A DNA stretch of 64,000 bases from Lineus longissimus. Taxonomy: Eukaryota > Nemertea > Pilidiophora > Heteronemertea > Lineidae. Positions 1-10,593 of this stretch are shown here, in pieces. The notes below the pieces were generated by a model. It searched no databases. It had not been told where the DNA came from and saw nothing but the letters and a program-made list of their open reading frames with translations. The position numbers were made by a program, and so were the translations under genes. Within the stretch, counting starts at the first letter, position 1; each line of letters starts with the position of its first letter. The stretch spans positions 5,170,756-5,234,755 of the forward strand of contig NC_088318.1 of the NCBI RefSeq assembly GCF_910592395.1, given 5' to 3'.

Positions 1-15
1 TATAGTGGTACTCAC

Positions 16-103
16 GCTCCATATTTTGACGCCGGACTGACGCTGTCACCAAGGTAATGGTGATTGACGACAGCCACAAACGGGAATGCAGCAGACTTTG
101 CAT
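16..103 (-). CDS. Signal-peptide exon of a secreted LamG/PAN-family gene (partial, leaves window)
   Basis: On the minus strand an ATG at 103-101 opens 29 codons plus one base and ends at an excellent donor, C|GTGAGT (exon bottom at 16). The peptide begins MQSLLHSRLW and continues with a hydrophobic stretch, as in a secretory signal peptide. The exon and about 100 bases of upstream DNA (104-207) are clearly homologous to 15208-15430, where the same exon type lies upstream of LamG and PAN exons. I infer a further paralogue whose remaining exons lie left of this window. Both donors interrupt the codon after its first base (phase 1). The homology between the two copies carries the call; by itself a short exon like this would be weak evidence. 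Confidence 0.6.
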
Positions 104-427
104 GCCTTTCCGAAGAAGAAACCCAATTATCATCGACGTGTGACACAGATTAGATCTGAGTGATCAGTAAGCCAAATAATAAGTGATGATGCTTGTAGCA
201 CAAAAATAGTGTCCATTGTATAATGCTCTGTTCGGTGAGCCAAGGAGGCAAACTTTCAAAGGCCTATAAGTTTGTCATATAGATTGTTGAATATATACCA
301 GACTATCGATTACTCCATATTTCGTCATAAAGATCAATAAGTGTTAAAATGAAACATCATGATGGCACAATTGCGAGGTTGACTTATGATCACCATTACC
401 TGCATTAGGCAAAGCTAGCTGGGCAGC

Positions 428-448
428 GGGGGGGGGGGGGGGGGGGGG
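428..448. repeat. Poly-G run (21 bases)
   Basis: An uninterrupted run of 21 G on the plus strand. Shorter G runs occur at 14283-14298 and 18410-18421, and C runs at 28925-28937, 28947-28957 and 29067-29078. Such runs are unstable and error-prone in assembly. Confidence 0.95.
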
Positions 449-678
449 TGAGGTGTCAGATACCGCAGAAGTCACCAAAATAATGTCTTACATGTATATG
501 TATTATATGTATTAGCCACTCTTCCCCAAGAGAGCCTCCCCGACCGAAAGACCAGCTACGCACATGACCAGTCGACTTCATGCGCAGCAGGCAGCCCCCA
601 TCGTCTTCGACCATCTGGTGACTATAATCTGTCTTCATCTCCAAGCAGTGATAGGGCGCAAGACATTCGTCGGCTGGT

Positions 679-1174
679 CTGATATGGTTCGCATAGGCTC
701 ACCCATTGTTTATCACTAATATTTCAAGTACTTTCAGCAAAGTCGAAATCTCGTGGTCAAGATGCATGGGTATGGTATGACTTAGTGATAAAAATATTCC
801 TCGTAGACACATGAGCGCTGCCGATATACTGTCACGTAGTCGAGTTGGCGACTAGGGCATTAATAAGGATCAAAGACCTATGAGTGACCCTAAGTGTAAA
901 TACTGATTACCTCACTCAATTAGGTCACCTCATTAACCCCATCCAACACAGGCCTTTGATCTCTAATGCCCTATTTTGAAAAGCGAGGCCTTTGATCTTT
1001 AATGCCCTATTTTGGGAAGCCCTGATATTTTTCACCGGTTTTTTTCCTTTCTTGGAAAAGTCGGACAATGTCGAACTTTTGTCGGATAAATCAGGAAAAG
1101 TTAGAGAAACTGTTCAGAAGTCGGAAAAGCCTCTACTAGTGAATGTATTTTGATGTTCCACACGTGCACAAGGT
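679..1174. repeat. Duplicated 3'-flanking block, copy A
   Basis: This block is repeated in direct orientation at 4005-4385. Shared landmarks are GGCTCACCCATTGTTTATC, CAAGATGCATGGGTATGG, the twice-occurring CTTTGATCT..TAATGC..CTATTTT phrase, and GTCGGATAAATCAGGAAAA. Copy A has about 127 extra bases near 826-952. It runs without a break into the 3' end of the truncated LamG-PAN paralogue at 1175, so it is the 3' flank of that gene. Short pieces of the same block also lie in the last intron of each paralogue (about 1770-1825 and 10430-10560). Confidence 0.85.
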
Positions 1175-1344
1175 TATGCCGATAATATCACGTCGCAACT
1201 GATGATACCAGTAGAGGTAATCCTTCGTCGCCGGGTATACTGACGACTTTTGGCTTGTTTTTCGCTATCAATGGAAACGTGTTATGCTGCTCATCAGATA
1301 GAAGCAACTCTTTTCCCTCATTACATGTCCAAATTATTCATTAA

Positions 1345-1619
1345 TTACATTGCCTCCACTTTTAGCTTGTAATGAAATCCTGTTTTAACCTCTGCCTTTA
1401 AGTTAGTTCTTATTTGTAAAACATAAATGGACTTTGAGAAAAGCTCACAATTCTTCGTTTTCTGCGAGAAAATAGCATGTTTGCAAGGAACAATCCGCGA
1501 TTTACAATACGCAATGCAGCTTATTGGTGTGCGTCGTGTTGATGTTTTAATCGGGCCAGATACGTCATATAAGCTTCTGTCCGTGTTTGTCCGGATGTAC
1601 TTCCCTCTACCAACGGCGA
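1345..1619 (-). CDS. Terminal PAN/apple-domain exon, paralogue 2
   Basis: The minus-strand exon follows a strong acceptor (T-rich tract then TTCAG) at 1622-1620 and reads 90 codons to a TAA at 1347-1345. The core ISCIAYCKSR..PCKHAIFSQ..NCELFS has the four-cysteine C-x3-C...C...C pattern of PAN/apple modules, extracellular domains that bind protein or carbohydrate. Its first two bases complete a codon begun by the final A of the LamG exon at 1861, giving an open phase-1 junction. It is the same length (275 bases) as the paralogue-3 exon at 9852-10126, with few replacements. The exon is intact, but its gene is cut off upstream, so it is probably not expressed as a complete protein. Confidence 0.7.
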
Positions 1620-1860
1620 CTGAAAAAACAAAACGTAAAGAATTTAGCCAGCTACCTATTGGGGTTCCATGTTGAAGAGTTTGTGATTTCAGCCTCGCCG
1701 AATCGAGTATTTTAATACAATACTCGATTCGAGGAAGAAGTATTGTGGTTTTGAATGAGAAACAAACATGCCGGACTTTTGTCAGATAAATCAGGAAAAA
1801 GTTAGAGAAACCGTCAAGACTACTACTGGTGATATAAGTTATAACATATCGTACATCTAC

Positions 1861-2160
1861 TGGCGCTATAGAACTTCTTGACATTGCTTGGAGAAAGTGC
1901 ATGGTGATAAACACGGAGGCTACTCATGGATCCGTTAAACACACCCGTTCCATCGACGTGATAATCGTGCCAATCCCCCTTCCACCCGAGCTGATACCGC
2001 TCATGCTCGTTGTAAACACTGTCCAGGTAACTTCCCATGACATGTTGCCTTTGGACAACTTGACCATTCACATACATCGCTGCTGTACGCTCTCGACGGT
2101 CCCAAGTTACAACGACAGATGTCCACCGCAGCACGTTTAATAAGGTATCATTAATTTTGC
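1861..2160 (-). pseudogene. Truncated LamG (concanavalin-like) exon, paralogue 2
   Basis: The minus-strand frame carries the C-terminal half of a LamG-type jelly-roll domain: WTSVVVTWDRR, then AAMYVNGQVV, then GSMSSLRVYHHALSPSNV. It ends at a GTAGAT donor (1860-1855) that joins in frame to the PAN exon at 1619. Compared with the paralogue-3 exon (10594-11168) it stops near 2160, so the N-terminal half of the domain and all upstream exons are missing. An L2-like LINE in the same orientation abuts there. The breakpoint carries a short shared sequence, ATTGCAAAAT, consistent with joining by microhomology. The gene is therefore broken although the remaining frame is open. Confidence 0.75.
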
Positions 2161-3960
2161 AATGTCAGCAGATTTAATTGCTTTGGGGAGTCTATTCAAG
2201 AGATCAGGGGCAGCCACGGAGAAATTGCGATCCCCGTACTTTGATTTTGAGCGAGGTACAAGGAGACACTTTGAACAGGATGACCTGGTAAGGCGCCCAC
2301 CTTCGTTACGCTGCAAAAGTGAAGATAGATATGATGGCGCAAGTCCATCGAGGGCCTTGAAACATATCACCAGCACCTTGAGGACAGCTCGGCTCATTAC
2401 TTGGAGCCAATGGAGCTGCTTTAAGATGGGGTGATGTGATCGAGCTTCCTCGTCCCACAGATAAGCCAAGCGGCTGAGTTCTGTACCCGCTGGAGCGGAG
2501 CAATGGTTTGGTCCGGTAAACGGTACAGAAGCCCATTGCTCATATCCAGCCTTGAGGTGAAGTAAGCATGGACAAAGCGTTCATCACTGGCTTGGTCAAG
2601 GAACTTGCGGATCTGACCTATCCGCTACAAGGAGAAGTACATGGATTTACACATGTTGCGAATATGATCTTTCATATTCATGTTTCTGTCAAACCTGACA
2701 CCAAGATCTCTTACTGACTCGGAGCTTGAGATGAATACACCATCAATGGTGATTTCAGGCACTGAACCAAGTCTACGACTTGATACAATGTCCATGAACT
2801 CAGTCTTTGGAGCATTTTGAGCTAACTTGTTGACGTGAAGCCACTTTTTGACATCAATGATGCACTTTTGAACCTTTTTTACCATGGCAGGACCCTGGAC
2901 AGGATGACCAGATGGGAAGGAATCTACCAGCTGGTTGTCGTCAGCGTAGAGCTCAAATGGAACCTGGTTATGACGCATGACATCGCTGAGTGGGATCGTG
3001 TAGATGGTATACAACACGGGTCCCAACACTGAGCCCTGGGGCACACCGTATCGTAGGGGCACACTACTCGAGATGTTACCGCTGACGCTAACAGAGAAAG
3101 TTCTATCTTTCAAATAGGAAGAAAACCAACGCCTGACCCTGAAGACCAACGCATTCTTGGAGCCTGTCCAGTAGAATGTGATGATCGACAGTATCGAAGG
3201 TTGCTGACAAATCTAGCAAAACAAAGAGTACTTCCTCTCCCCTGTCGAGAGATGTCAAAATCTGGTCCGACATCTTTAGTAGAACGGTTTCAGTACCATG
3301 ATTCGGTCGATAGCCAGATTGATGTGGGTCATATAGAGAGTGCTCTGCCATGTGAGATCGGAGGCGATTAGCTACTACGCGTTCAATCAGCTTGGATAAA
3401 TATGAGAGGTTCGACACAGGGCGATAATTTGATAGCAAATCCTCGTCGAGTGATGGCTTTTTCAGCAGTGGCTTGACAATGGCAGACTTCAAGGAGCACG
3501 GGACACTAGCACAGGTCAATGATTTGTTTATGATGTTGACCAGAACTGGGAGTACAGGGTTCAAACACTTCTTCAGGAGCCAGGTTGGAATTGGGTCCAG
3601 CTCACAACTCTTTGCAGGAAGCTGCATTATCAGCTTCCTGACCTCATCCTCGGTTGCGGGATCAAAGGCTTGTAGCTGTGGAGTTGACCTGTCGGGATGT
3701 GGGCAACTGAAGCTGCTGGAGTCAGCTCCCCCTGGTCTAAAGAATCCCATATCTTTCCAACCTTGGCCCTGAAGAAGTCGCTGAACTTCGCTGCCAGTTT
3801 CTTAGTGTCAGTGGTGTCTGGTGTAACCGGACATCTGTCTCTGCCCAAAAGTTCATCTACAATTTTGAAGAGGTCCTTTTGATTGCAGGGAGCAATCCTG
3901 TCCTTGTTGTATAGGATAGTTTAGCTGCTTCGATTTTCCCCGACACAATTCGAGCTTGCT
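2160..3960 (-). pseudogene. Reverse transcriptase ORF of the L2-like LINE (frameshifted)
   Basis: In minus-strand order: the pre-RT region with DPIPTWLLKKC; the fingers with SNYRPVSNLSYLSKLIERVV; the catalytic block LLDLSATFDTVDH (FDTVDH is typical of L2/CR1); then YGVPQGSVLGPVLYTIYT and the catalytic YADD in FELYADDNQL; then DLGVRFDRNMNMKDHI; and finally ILKQLHWLQV, APSYLSSLL and YGDRNFSVAAPDLLNRLP of the C-terminal region. Residues diagnostic for RT survive, but the reading frame shifts near 3125-3160 and again near 2470-2640, with stops. These motifs match the L2 branch of the Jockey/CR1 superfamily. It is an inactive relic, and no endonuclease domain remains. Confidence 0.85.
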
Positions 3961-4003
3961 CTCTGAAAAGCTGCCTGTTGATCTCAATAGGATGGTTATA
4001 TTT
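2160..4003 (-). mobile_element. L2/CR1-like non-LTR retrotransposon fragment
   Basis: This LINE fragment on the minus strand encodes the reverse transcriptase and C-terminal region of an L2-type protein. It is 5'-truncated at about 4003, where the duplicated block B begins. Unusually, it also lacks its 3' end: the frame breaks off in the usual C-terminal region at the LamG junction near 2160, with no 3' UTR or terminal repeats. Losing both ends points to deletion or unequal recombination after insertion rather than simple target-primed truncation. Confidence 0.85.
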
Positions 4004-4004
4004 G

Positions 4005-4385
4005 GTCTGGTATGGTTCACATAGGCTCACCCATTGTTTATCGCTAATATTTCAAGTACTTTCAGCAAAGTCGAAATCTTGTGGTCAAGATGCATGGGTA
4101 TGGTATGACTCAGTGATTAAAATATTCCTCGTAGAAACGTGAGCGCTGCTGATGTACAGACCTTTGATCTCTAATGCGCTATTTTGGAAAGCGAGGCCTT
4201 TGATCTTTTATGCCCTATTTTGGGAAGCCCTGATATTTTTCACATGTTTTTTTCCTTTCTGGGAAAAGTCGGACAATGTCGTACTTACGTCGGATAAATC
4301 AGGAAAAACTTAGAGAAACTGTTAAGAAGTCGGAAAAGCCTCTACTAGTGAATGTATTTTGATGTTCCACACGTGCACAAGGTTA
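4005..4385. repeat. Duplicated 3'-flanking block, copy B (interrupted)
   Basis: Direct repeat of 679-1174, lacking about 127 internal bases. Copy A runs on through GGTTATGCCGATA into the paralogue-2 gene. Copy B stops after GGTTAT at about 4385, and its continuation TATGCCGATA reappears at 9682. Copy B plus 9683 onward is therefore the 3' flank and gene end of paralogue 3, split by inserted DNA at 4386-9682. Confidence 0.85.
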
Positions 4386-4707
4386 TTTGCAAGTCCTCTC
4401 AACGTCCTCGCAACTGTGAATATAGCTCTGTCAATTTGTTCAATTTTTATGCTGTTAAACCAACTTTTACGTGACGGCAAGTCGTGTATTCGATTCATAA
4501 TCGGATACTTGGAACGTTAAGTAGCTATTGCCTGTCCAGCTTGTATTCTGTACCTGCCGAAACACCAATTGATACTTGGAACCCCGGCTTGTTGGAACGG
4601 CTTTGCTGTATGTGTATGTACATTGCATAGTCTATTAGTGTGTAGTGTAGTCAAGCCTACTTTTGCACAGTACGATCGAACACTGCCCAGACTTCAAGTC
4701 GTCACGC

Positions 4708-6183
4708 ATGACTGATCGTGACATGGAGAGGTGTGTGGACTGTAAGACGTGTGACTGAGTGGAGCTCACACAGGGTGATCTAATTCTGTGTGCCGCTTGT
4801 AAAAAGGTGAGGTTTGGCGTGTCCGACAATGGACGTGTGAACTGTCCCACATTTGATCTGTCGAAACTTGTGAACATTAGCGGATCAACCCTAAGCGACA
4901 TGTTTAACGATAAACTCACCATTATCTTCCAATAGGCCTGGAGAGACGTTCATGACGTCCTGGATAGATATGATACGAACACGGTCTCGTCCTTACGGGC
5001 CAACTTGTGTAGAAAAGTGCAAGCGCGATTCAGCCATATACAAGACTGTCGGGCAATCAATAGACAGGTGAAGCACAAGATGCTGCAGGACATATATGCT
5101 TTTGGCTTCAGCCTTGTCAATAATGAGCTATCATCAGATGCCGAAAAAATATTTACGCGTGCTGCAAAGGGCGGCCCTTCTAACGAACAGTCTACGGTTG
5201 ATACCAGCACTGGTGATCAGCACGGTATTAACGAGTTGCTTACGATAGTTACTAAACTTAGTGAACGAGTGTCGAAGCTTGAAAATGAAGTTAAGGCCCT
5301 AGCTGTTGAAAATGGTCATCTCAAACGAGCTCTCAGCAAACCCGATGAAGATGTCCCAAAGAAGCCAGCAGGGGACCCAACCCCTCCGGCTCAGTCGGCC
5401 CGCTATGGTCTCCCTCTTATAAATCCGGGAACTGAGTTTCCGAGCACTTCCTCAGACTCGAGTAGCAGTGACCAGGAGGATGTAGATAACCTCGCAAACT
5501 TCGTCCTACCCCCTCGGCAACAACGCAAGCTTCAGAAGCGTAACCGAAAGCAGGCCATCAAAGAGGCTGCATCGTCTGGTATTGCTATAAGTGGAAATGC
5601 TTGTAATTCCCCCCGAGACCGTGAAAGGGGTGGCGCCATCTGCTGATAAGAATACGAAAGTGGGAGGTCGGCTCTAACCGCGAGTAAATCTCCAGAAGAT
5701 ATACATGTAAATGTCAAATCTGTGTATCCAGGCCGAGTGAATTCGAAACATTCCGTTAAAGATATTACCACTCATCTGGACACTATGGGCGTATCCAGTA
5801 ATGAAATAAAGGTTTCCCTGTTGGCGGATAAACCAACATATAGATCATTTCGTCTAGATGTGCCAAGTTATCCTTTTGACCAGGTCATTAGTGCTGACAA
5901 CTGGCCTACCGGGGTCTCCGTGCGGCCCTTTCGGATTTCCAGTAGTCTCCAGGCGGCTGGAGAGGCTGGAGCTAGCTTCCGGGATCGGCACAAAAACAAA
6001 AACAGTCGTCAATTCAAGCGGAGGTCTGACTACCACGGCAGGCCCCATGACCAAGGACGTCACGCGGGACATTCAGGAAGGCGGAACCAAGACAGACGCA
6101 CTTCAAATGCCAAGTACGAAACCGAGGGATACTACAACTCATACGAGCCGTATGGATACTACCCCAGACCCAATTTTATATGA
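4708..6183 (+). pseudogene. LINE ORF1 (zinc-finger, coiled-coil, RNA-binding protein)
   Basis: One reading frame from the ATG at 4708 to TGA at 6181-6183, interrupted by in-frame stops near 4756, 4933 and 5644-5649. Order of parts: an N-terminal cysteine pair arrangement (CVDCKTC then CAACKK) resembling a small zinc-binding module; a leucine/valine heptad stretch (about 5240-5330, ELLTIVTKLSERVSKLENEV) that should form a coiled coil; a serine- and acid-rich linker; a compact domain with LDTMGV...SFRLDVPSYPF and WPTGVSVRPFR; and a tail very rich in Arg, His, Asn and Gln. ORF1 proteins of this kind bind LINE RNA and multimerise. The three stops make it non-functional. Confidence 0.7.
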
Positions 6184-8294
6184 ATTCATATCCGAAATTG
6201 GTCTTAAAGTAGCTGACTTCCAGTTTGAACAGTCTGTCAAATACACCTTCTTTAATGTAAAGCGGGGTGTCTTCACTTGGATCGACCACATCTTGGCGTC
6301 ATATATGGATTGCCAAAACATTCTGGAGTGTTCGATAGTTATTTTTAAGAGGAGGGTAACCTGGGCGATAATCTTCCTGTAAGGACAGTGTTCAAGGTGT
6401 GTGTGTCCACAGGTTGGCCTGTTTGTGGTGGTCTGCCGCAACAAACCCATGCCCGGCGGTCTGTTACTTGGAATCGTCCCGCCGAGTGTCAAAAATATAA
6501 TGAAATCCTCTGTGAGAAACTCCGTGTAATGAACATGCCTGATGTAAATGCTATCTCTGACCGTGTGACCGCGGAGGCTCATGTGAATGAAATGTTAGCT
6601 AAGCTTAGCGATAATATAATGGGCGCCTCTGTGGAGTCTGGATGTTACTCTAAGCGGTCGTTTAAACCGAAAGCCCATTGGTGCGCTGACCTTAGCTACC
6701 TGCGCGATATTGAAAGGTTCTGGTGGCACCTTTGGATTGACAATGGCCGACCAAGGTCGGGTGCAGTATTCGATTGCTGGAAGTATGCAAAAAACAATTT
6801 CGTAGTGTCTCTCGGCGTTGTCTGCGGGCTATTCATAACAAACCATTGAATAACCTCAACAGACTTTACTGTGCTGGGGATAAATCAAGTTTCTGGAGCG
6901 CTCTCAGAAAGCAGTCCTCTAAAACTGTAGTTTCATCCTCTTTGTCTGCTAGCGACCTGCGTCAACACTTTAGTAATATAATGAATGATGACAACGATCT
7001 TGACCTTTGAACAATTGGAAATTAGTAAAAAGGTCAGCGATACATTTTCCATTAATTGTGATGTGTCCTGTGATTGCTCTGTCACTTTATATGAAGTACG
7101 GGAAATTATCTTTAAGCTCAAGCGTGGCTAATCTGCCGGCACAGACGATGTCACTGCGGAACATTTACAGTATGGTATGTCTGACGAACTCGGTCAAGTG
7201 TTAGCTTCGCTATTCACAACCATGTTGCGTTGGCATGTTGTTGGGGCCGAGATGTGCATAGGCACTAATGTTCCTATTTTTAAAAAGCCTAATCTAAACC
7301 CTAATATTGTTGCTAATTATCGCCCTATTACCATAAGTACTACTTATTCCAAGATGTTCGAACTTTTACTGATTCCTAAGGTTGACAACTGTGGCAATAC
7401 ACAATTTGGTTTCAGGGAATCCCTTAGAATTGACACTGCCTGCTCTTTTATTCACGATGTCGCAACATATTTCAATACAAAAGGGAGTCCAGTTTTTACC
7501 TGCAGCCTCGATGCAGAAGAATGTTTTGATCGAGTCTGGCATGCAGGGCTATTTTATAAACTTTTACCACGAATTACGCTGTGCCATTGGTAGTTTTATA
7601 CGATTGGTACTCCAAATTGAAGGCAAATGTGAGATGGCATGGAGTGGAGACTGCTACTTTCGTGATCACTAGAGGTATCCGCCAGGGGAGTGTTCTTTCA
7701 TCCCTATTTTTCATTATGTTTATTGATGACCTGCTGTGTAATCGTCCCAATACTGAATGTGGTGTCAGGGTAGCTGAACATCTTTTTAATAACATAGCAT
7801 ACGCTGACGATATAAATTTAATTGCTGCTAGTGTTCCCGGACTCCAAGTGCTTCTTGACAAGTGTTTCAGTTACTCTAAGAAGTGTCGCTTCGTTTTTGG
7901 AATCGTCAAAACACAGGGTATAGTTTTTGGGGAGTGTTCATTGAAACAATTCCCCTCTTTATGCCTTGGTGATGACACTATTGCTATCACTAAAAGTTTA
8001 GAAATTCTTGGTGTTAACTTTAGAAGCAACCTGAAACCTGTGACCCACTTTGAGAACAGGATCTCTGCCGCAAGGTGCAGAGCCTTCGGTCTATTGAGCT
8101 CCGGTTTCTCCTATCCCGGCCTCTCGTCTGAGGTTAAAGTTCATATGTGGAAAATGGCCGTGTGCCCTATTCTAGATTATGGATGTGCGACGCTTCACTC
8201 TGGCCCTAGAGACGTCGCCTCGTTTCCTTTCAGGGGTCTTGTATCAAACTTATTTTTGGTATCCCTAAGCGCAGTCATCACACCAAACTTGTGA
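6184..8294 (+). pseudogene. LINE ORF2 (endonuclease tail + reverse transcriptase), frameshifted
   Basis: The ORF opens directly in the last third of an AP-type endonuclease: YTFFN, WIDHILAS, then, after a frameshift, GDNLPV (6369-6386; canonical GDHxPV). The catalytic N-terminal part is absent, so DNA was lost around 6180. The RT follows in several frames: FWSALRK; SAGTDDVTAEHL; NYRPITISTTYSKMFE; QFGFRES; SLDAEECFDRVWHAGLF; RGIRQGSVLSSLFF; catalytic AYADDINLIAAS; SLEILGVNF; and a C-terminal region with ILDYGCATL. The palm aspartates are kept but frames change at about 6360, 6800, 7000, 7560 and 8230. It cannot encode an active polymerase. Confidence 0.85.
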
Positions 8295-8420
8295 ATACTG
8301 CTGGTATAAAATGTGTCAAAGATGTTATAAGCCCCCCTTTAGGAGGGGCTCTTAAGATACACGTGTGTGTGGGAGTATACTGATTTGATGAGAAATAAAG
8401 AGAGTAAATATTGTATATCC

Positions 8421-9292
8421 TACAAACAATTTTTTTTGGTATTTTTCTGAATTAACTCTGTTGAGTTTACCGATTTCTCCGCGATCTTCCGGTGGTGGTT
8501 GCTATCCCATTGATTGAAATTAATTTAAATTAATTTAAATCTTCATGGGAATTCGCTACATCATATGCCTAAGAAATTGGCCAATTATATTAATATTTTT
8601 ATTAGAGAAATATCCGTCCTAAATAATGACAGAAAAGGGTGGTTTATTTCAATTTTGTGTCGACATGATCGAGGTCGCGTGACATAAAAACAAAACAATC
8701 GCACACACCCGTCCAAAAAAGGCACTTTAAGAAAAACAAATACGTTTTTCCAGCTTAAAACCACACTGACGACTAAGTTATATTGGTCTTCTGCCCAAAT
8801 CTGAAGTATCAAAATGAATCACAAACTAGAACTAGCTCTATTTAGCAAAAGTTGCGTGAAAAATTCGGGTGAGCGACATTCTGCACCCTAGCGGCCAATA
8901 ATTAAACTACTTTCAGCCGTCTGCTCCGGTCTCGTTAGGGAGTTTTTCCCAAATGTACGCGATGATGACGTGCCCCATTAAGAACTAGCTTGGATAGGCA
9001 GAAGAACTAGCTTGGATAGGCAGGGAATCCTTATAAAAAATAATACAAAGATCATCCGATTTGGTCCAGTAGTTTAATCAAGTTAGATTCAGGGTTCCCT
9101 CACCAATAACTTATTTCTACAAGATACAATAGTTTCACAAGAGTGGCTATTGACATCTAGCAAAACATTCTTGATGAGTCTCATTGCAGTTTATTGGTGA
9201 GAAAGACTTCGAAGCACATTACACATAGCACATAACACATATAGAAATGCACGGGGGGGGGCACCCCAAATGAATTTTTAACCTAGAGATTT
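8421..9292. other. Inserted DNA without a recognisable gene
   Basis: AT-rich DNA between the LINE hairpin and the minisatellite. It includes a short TTAAATTAATTTAAAT tract (8520-8540) and a perfect 22-bp tandem duplication (8980-9001 and 9002-9023). It may be LINE 3' UTR or DNA from another insertion. I see no coding signal. Confidence 0.6.
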
Positions 9293-9601
9293 CCTGGTGC
9301 CTTTTTTTCCAGTGCCTTTTTTACCTAGTAAAGCGATTTCCTGGTGCCTTTTTTTCCAGTGCCTTTTTTACCTAGTGCCTTTTTTACCCAGTGCCTTTTT
9401 TCCTAGTGCCTTTTTTACCTAGTGCCTTTTTTTCCAGTGCCTTTTTTACCTAGTGCCTTTTTTACCCAGTGCCTTTTTTTCCTTGTGCCTTTTTTACCTA
9501 GTGCCTTTTTTCCAGTGCCTTTTTTACCTAGTGCCTTTTTTTCTGTACCTTTTTTCCAGTGCCTTTTTTTCCAGTGCCTTTTTTTCCAGTGCCTTTATTA
9601 C
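9293..9601. repeat. Minisatellite of CCAGTGCCTTTTTTACCTAG type
   Basis: About 20 imperfect copies of a 14-16 base unit alternating CAGTGCC-T(6-8) with ACCTAGTGCC-T(6-8). One variant unit contains CTGTACC, the same motif that builds the arms of the element at 17963-18911, linking the two arrays. Confidence 0.9.
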
Positions 9602-9647
9602 CGTCTACCATTTAATTTGTATATACTTCTCTTTTTAGGAGGTTTTA

Positions 9648-9648
<1 letters not shown>

Positions 9649-9679
<31 letters not shown>

Positions 9680-9682
9680 ATA
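9649..9682 (+). repeat. (AAAT)n tract at the end of the 5.3-kb insertion
   Basis: About eight AAAT repeats end exactly where sequence homologous to copy A resumes (TATGCCGATA). Short tandem tails like this are typical of LINE 3' ends, so it may be the tail of the plus-strand retrotransposon or of a second element inserted with it. Confidence 0.8.
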
Positions 9683-9851
9683 TGCCGATAGAACCACGTC
9701 GCAACTGATGATACCAGTAGAGGTAATTCCTTCGTCGCCGAGTATACTGACGACTTTTGGCTTGTCTATCTGTATCAATGGAAATTTGTTATGCTGCTCA
9801 TCAGATAGAAGCAACTCTTTTCACTCATTACATGGCCAAATTATTCATTAA

Positions 9852-10126
9852 TTACATGGCCTCCACTTTTAGCTTGTAGTGAAATCCTGTTTTAACCTCT
9901 GCCTTAAAGTTCGTTCTTATTTGTAAAGCATAAATGGACTTTGAGAAAAGCTCACAATTCTTCGTTTTCTGCGAGAAAATAGCATGTTTGCAAGGAACAA
10001 TCCGCGATTGACAATACGCAATGCAGTTTATTGGTGCGCGTCGTGTTGCTGTTTCAATCGGGCCAGATACGTCATATAAGCTTCGGTCCGTGTTTGTCCG
10101 GATGTACTTCCCTCTATCAACGACGA
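9852..10126 (-). CDS. Terminal PAN/apple-domain exon, paralogue 3
   Basis: The minus-strand exon begins after a T-rich acceptor (CAG at 10129-10127) and runs 90 codons to TAA at 9854-9852. The four-cysteine PAN core (INCIAYCQSR, PCKHAIFSQ, NCELFS) is intact. The first two bases join to the last A of the LamG exon (10594) across a 467-base intron, producing ..KKFHSA-I-VVDRGKYI.. without a stop. The alternative donor four bases further on would give an immediate stop, which decides the splice site. PAN modules in secreted animal proteins mediate protein or carbohydrate binding. It is nearly identical in protein sequence to the paralogue-2 exon, so the duplication is recent or the exon is under purifying selection. 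Confidence 0.75.
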
Positions 10127-10593
10127 CTGAACAAACAAAACGTAAAGAATTTAGCCAGCTACCTATTGGGGTTCCATGTTGCAGAGTTTGTGATTTCAGC
10201 CTCGCCGTATCGAGTATTTTAATACAATACTCGATTCGAGGAAGAAGTATATTGTGGTTTTGAATGAGAAACAAACACGCTACACTAGCCGAGATATCAG
10301 ACCACTGATCGAGCAATAGCGATGGTCAGTGGCATTAGGTTACCTACTCGAGTGAGCTAATTTGTATTCACACTTTGGGTCACTCTGAGTGTTTGGCTCA
10401 CTCCTCATTAACCCCATTCAATCTTTATTGACCTATTTTGGGAAGCCCTGGTATTATCACAGGTTTTAAAAAATCCAAACTTTCAGGGAAAAGTCGGACA
10501 TTGTCGGACTTTCGTCAGATAAATCAGGAAAAAGTTAGAGAAACCGTCAAGACTCCTACTGGTGATATAAGTTATAACATCGCGTACACCTAC

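Larger units (their letters stand above)
4386..8420 (+). mobile_element. Decayed non-LTR retrotransposon (ORF1 + ORF2), plus strand
   Basis: A two-ORF LINE: untranslated leader from about 4386, ORF1 (4708-6183), the tail of an endonuclease, then reverse transcriptase to about 8294. It ends near a GC-rich hairpin (AGCCCCCC..GGAGGGGCT, about 8330-8351) and an AATAAA-like stretch near 8393-8399. Frames change at least five times and several stops interrupt the ORFs, so it is dead. The clade is not certain. The ORF1 with a zinc-binding start, coiled coil and arginine-rich tail, and the RT signatures, suggest a CR1/Jockey- or I-superfamily relative rather than L1 or RTE. DNA on both sides (up to 4385, from 9683) is homologous host sequence, so the LINE lies in a larger insertion. 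Confidence 0.8.

Noticed and set aside
9422-9655. Plus-strand frames rich in Phe, Pro and Leu over the minisatellite
   Set aside because: They are translations of the CCAGTGCCTTTTTT repeat in two frames, not a protein.
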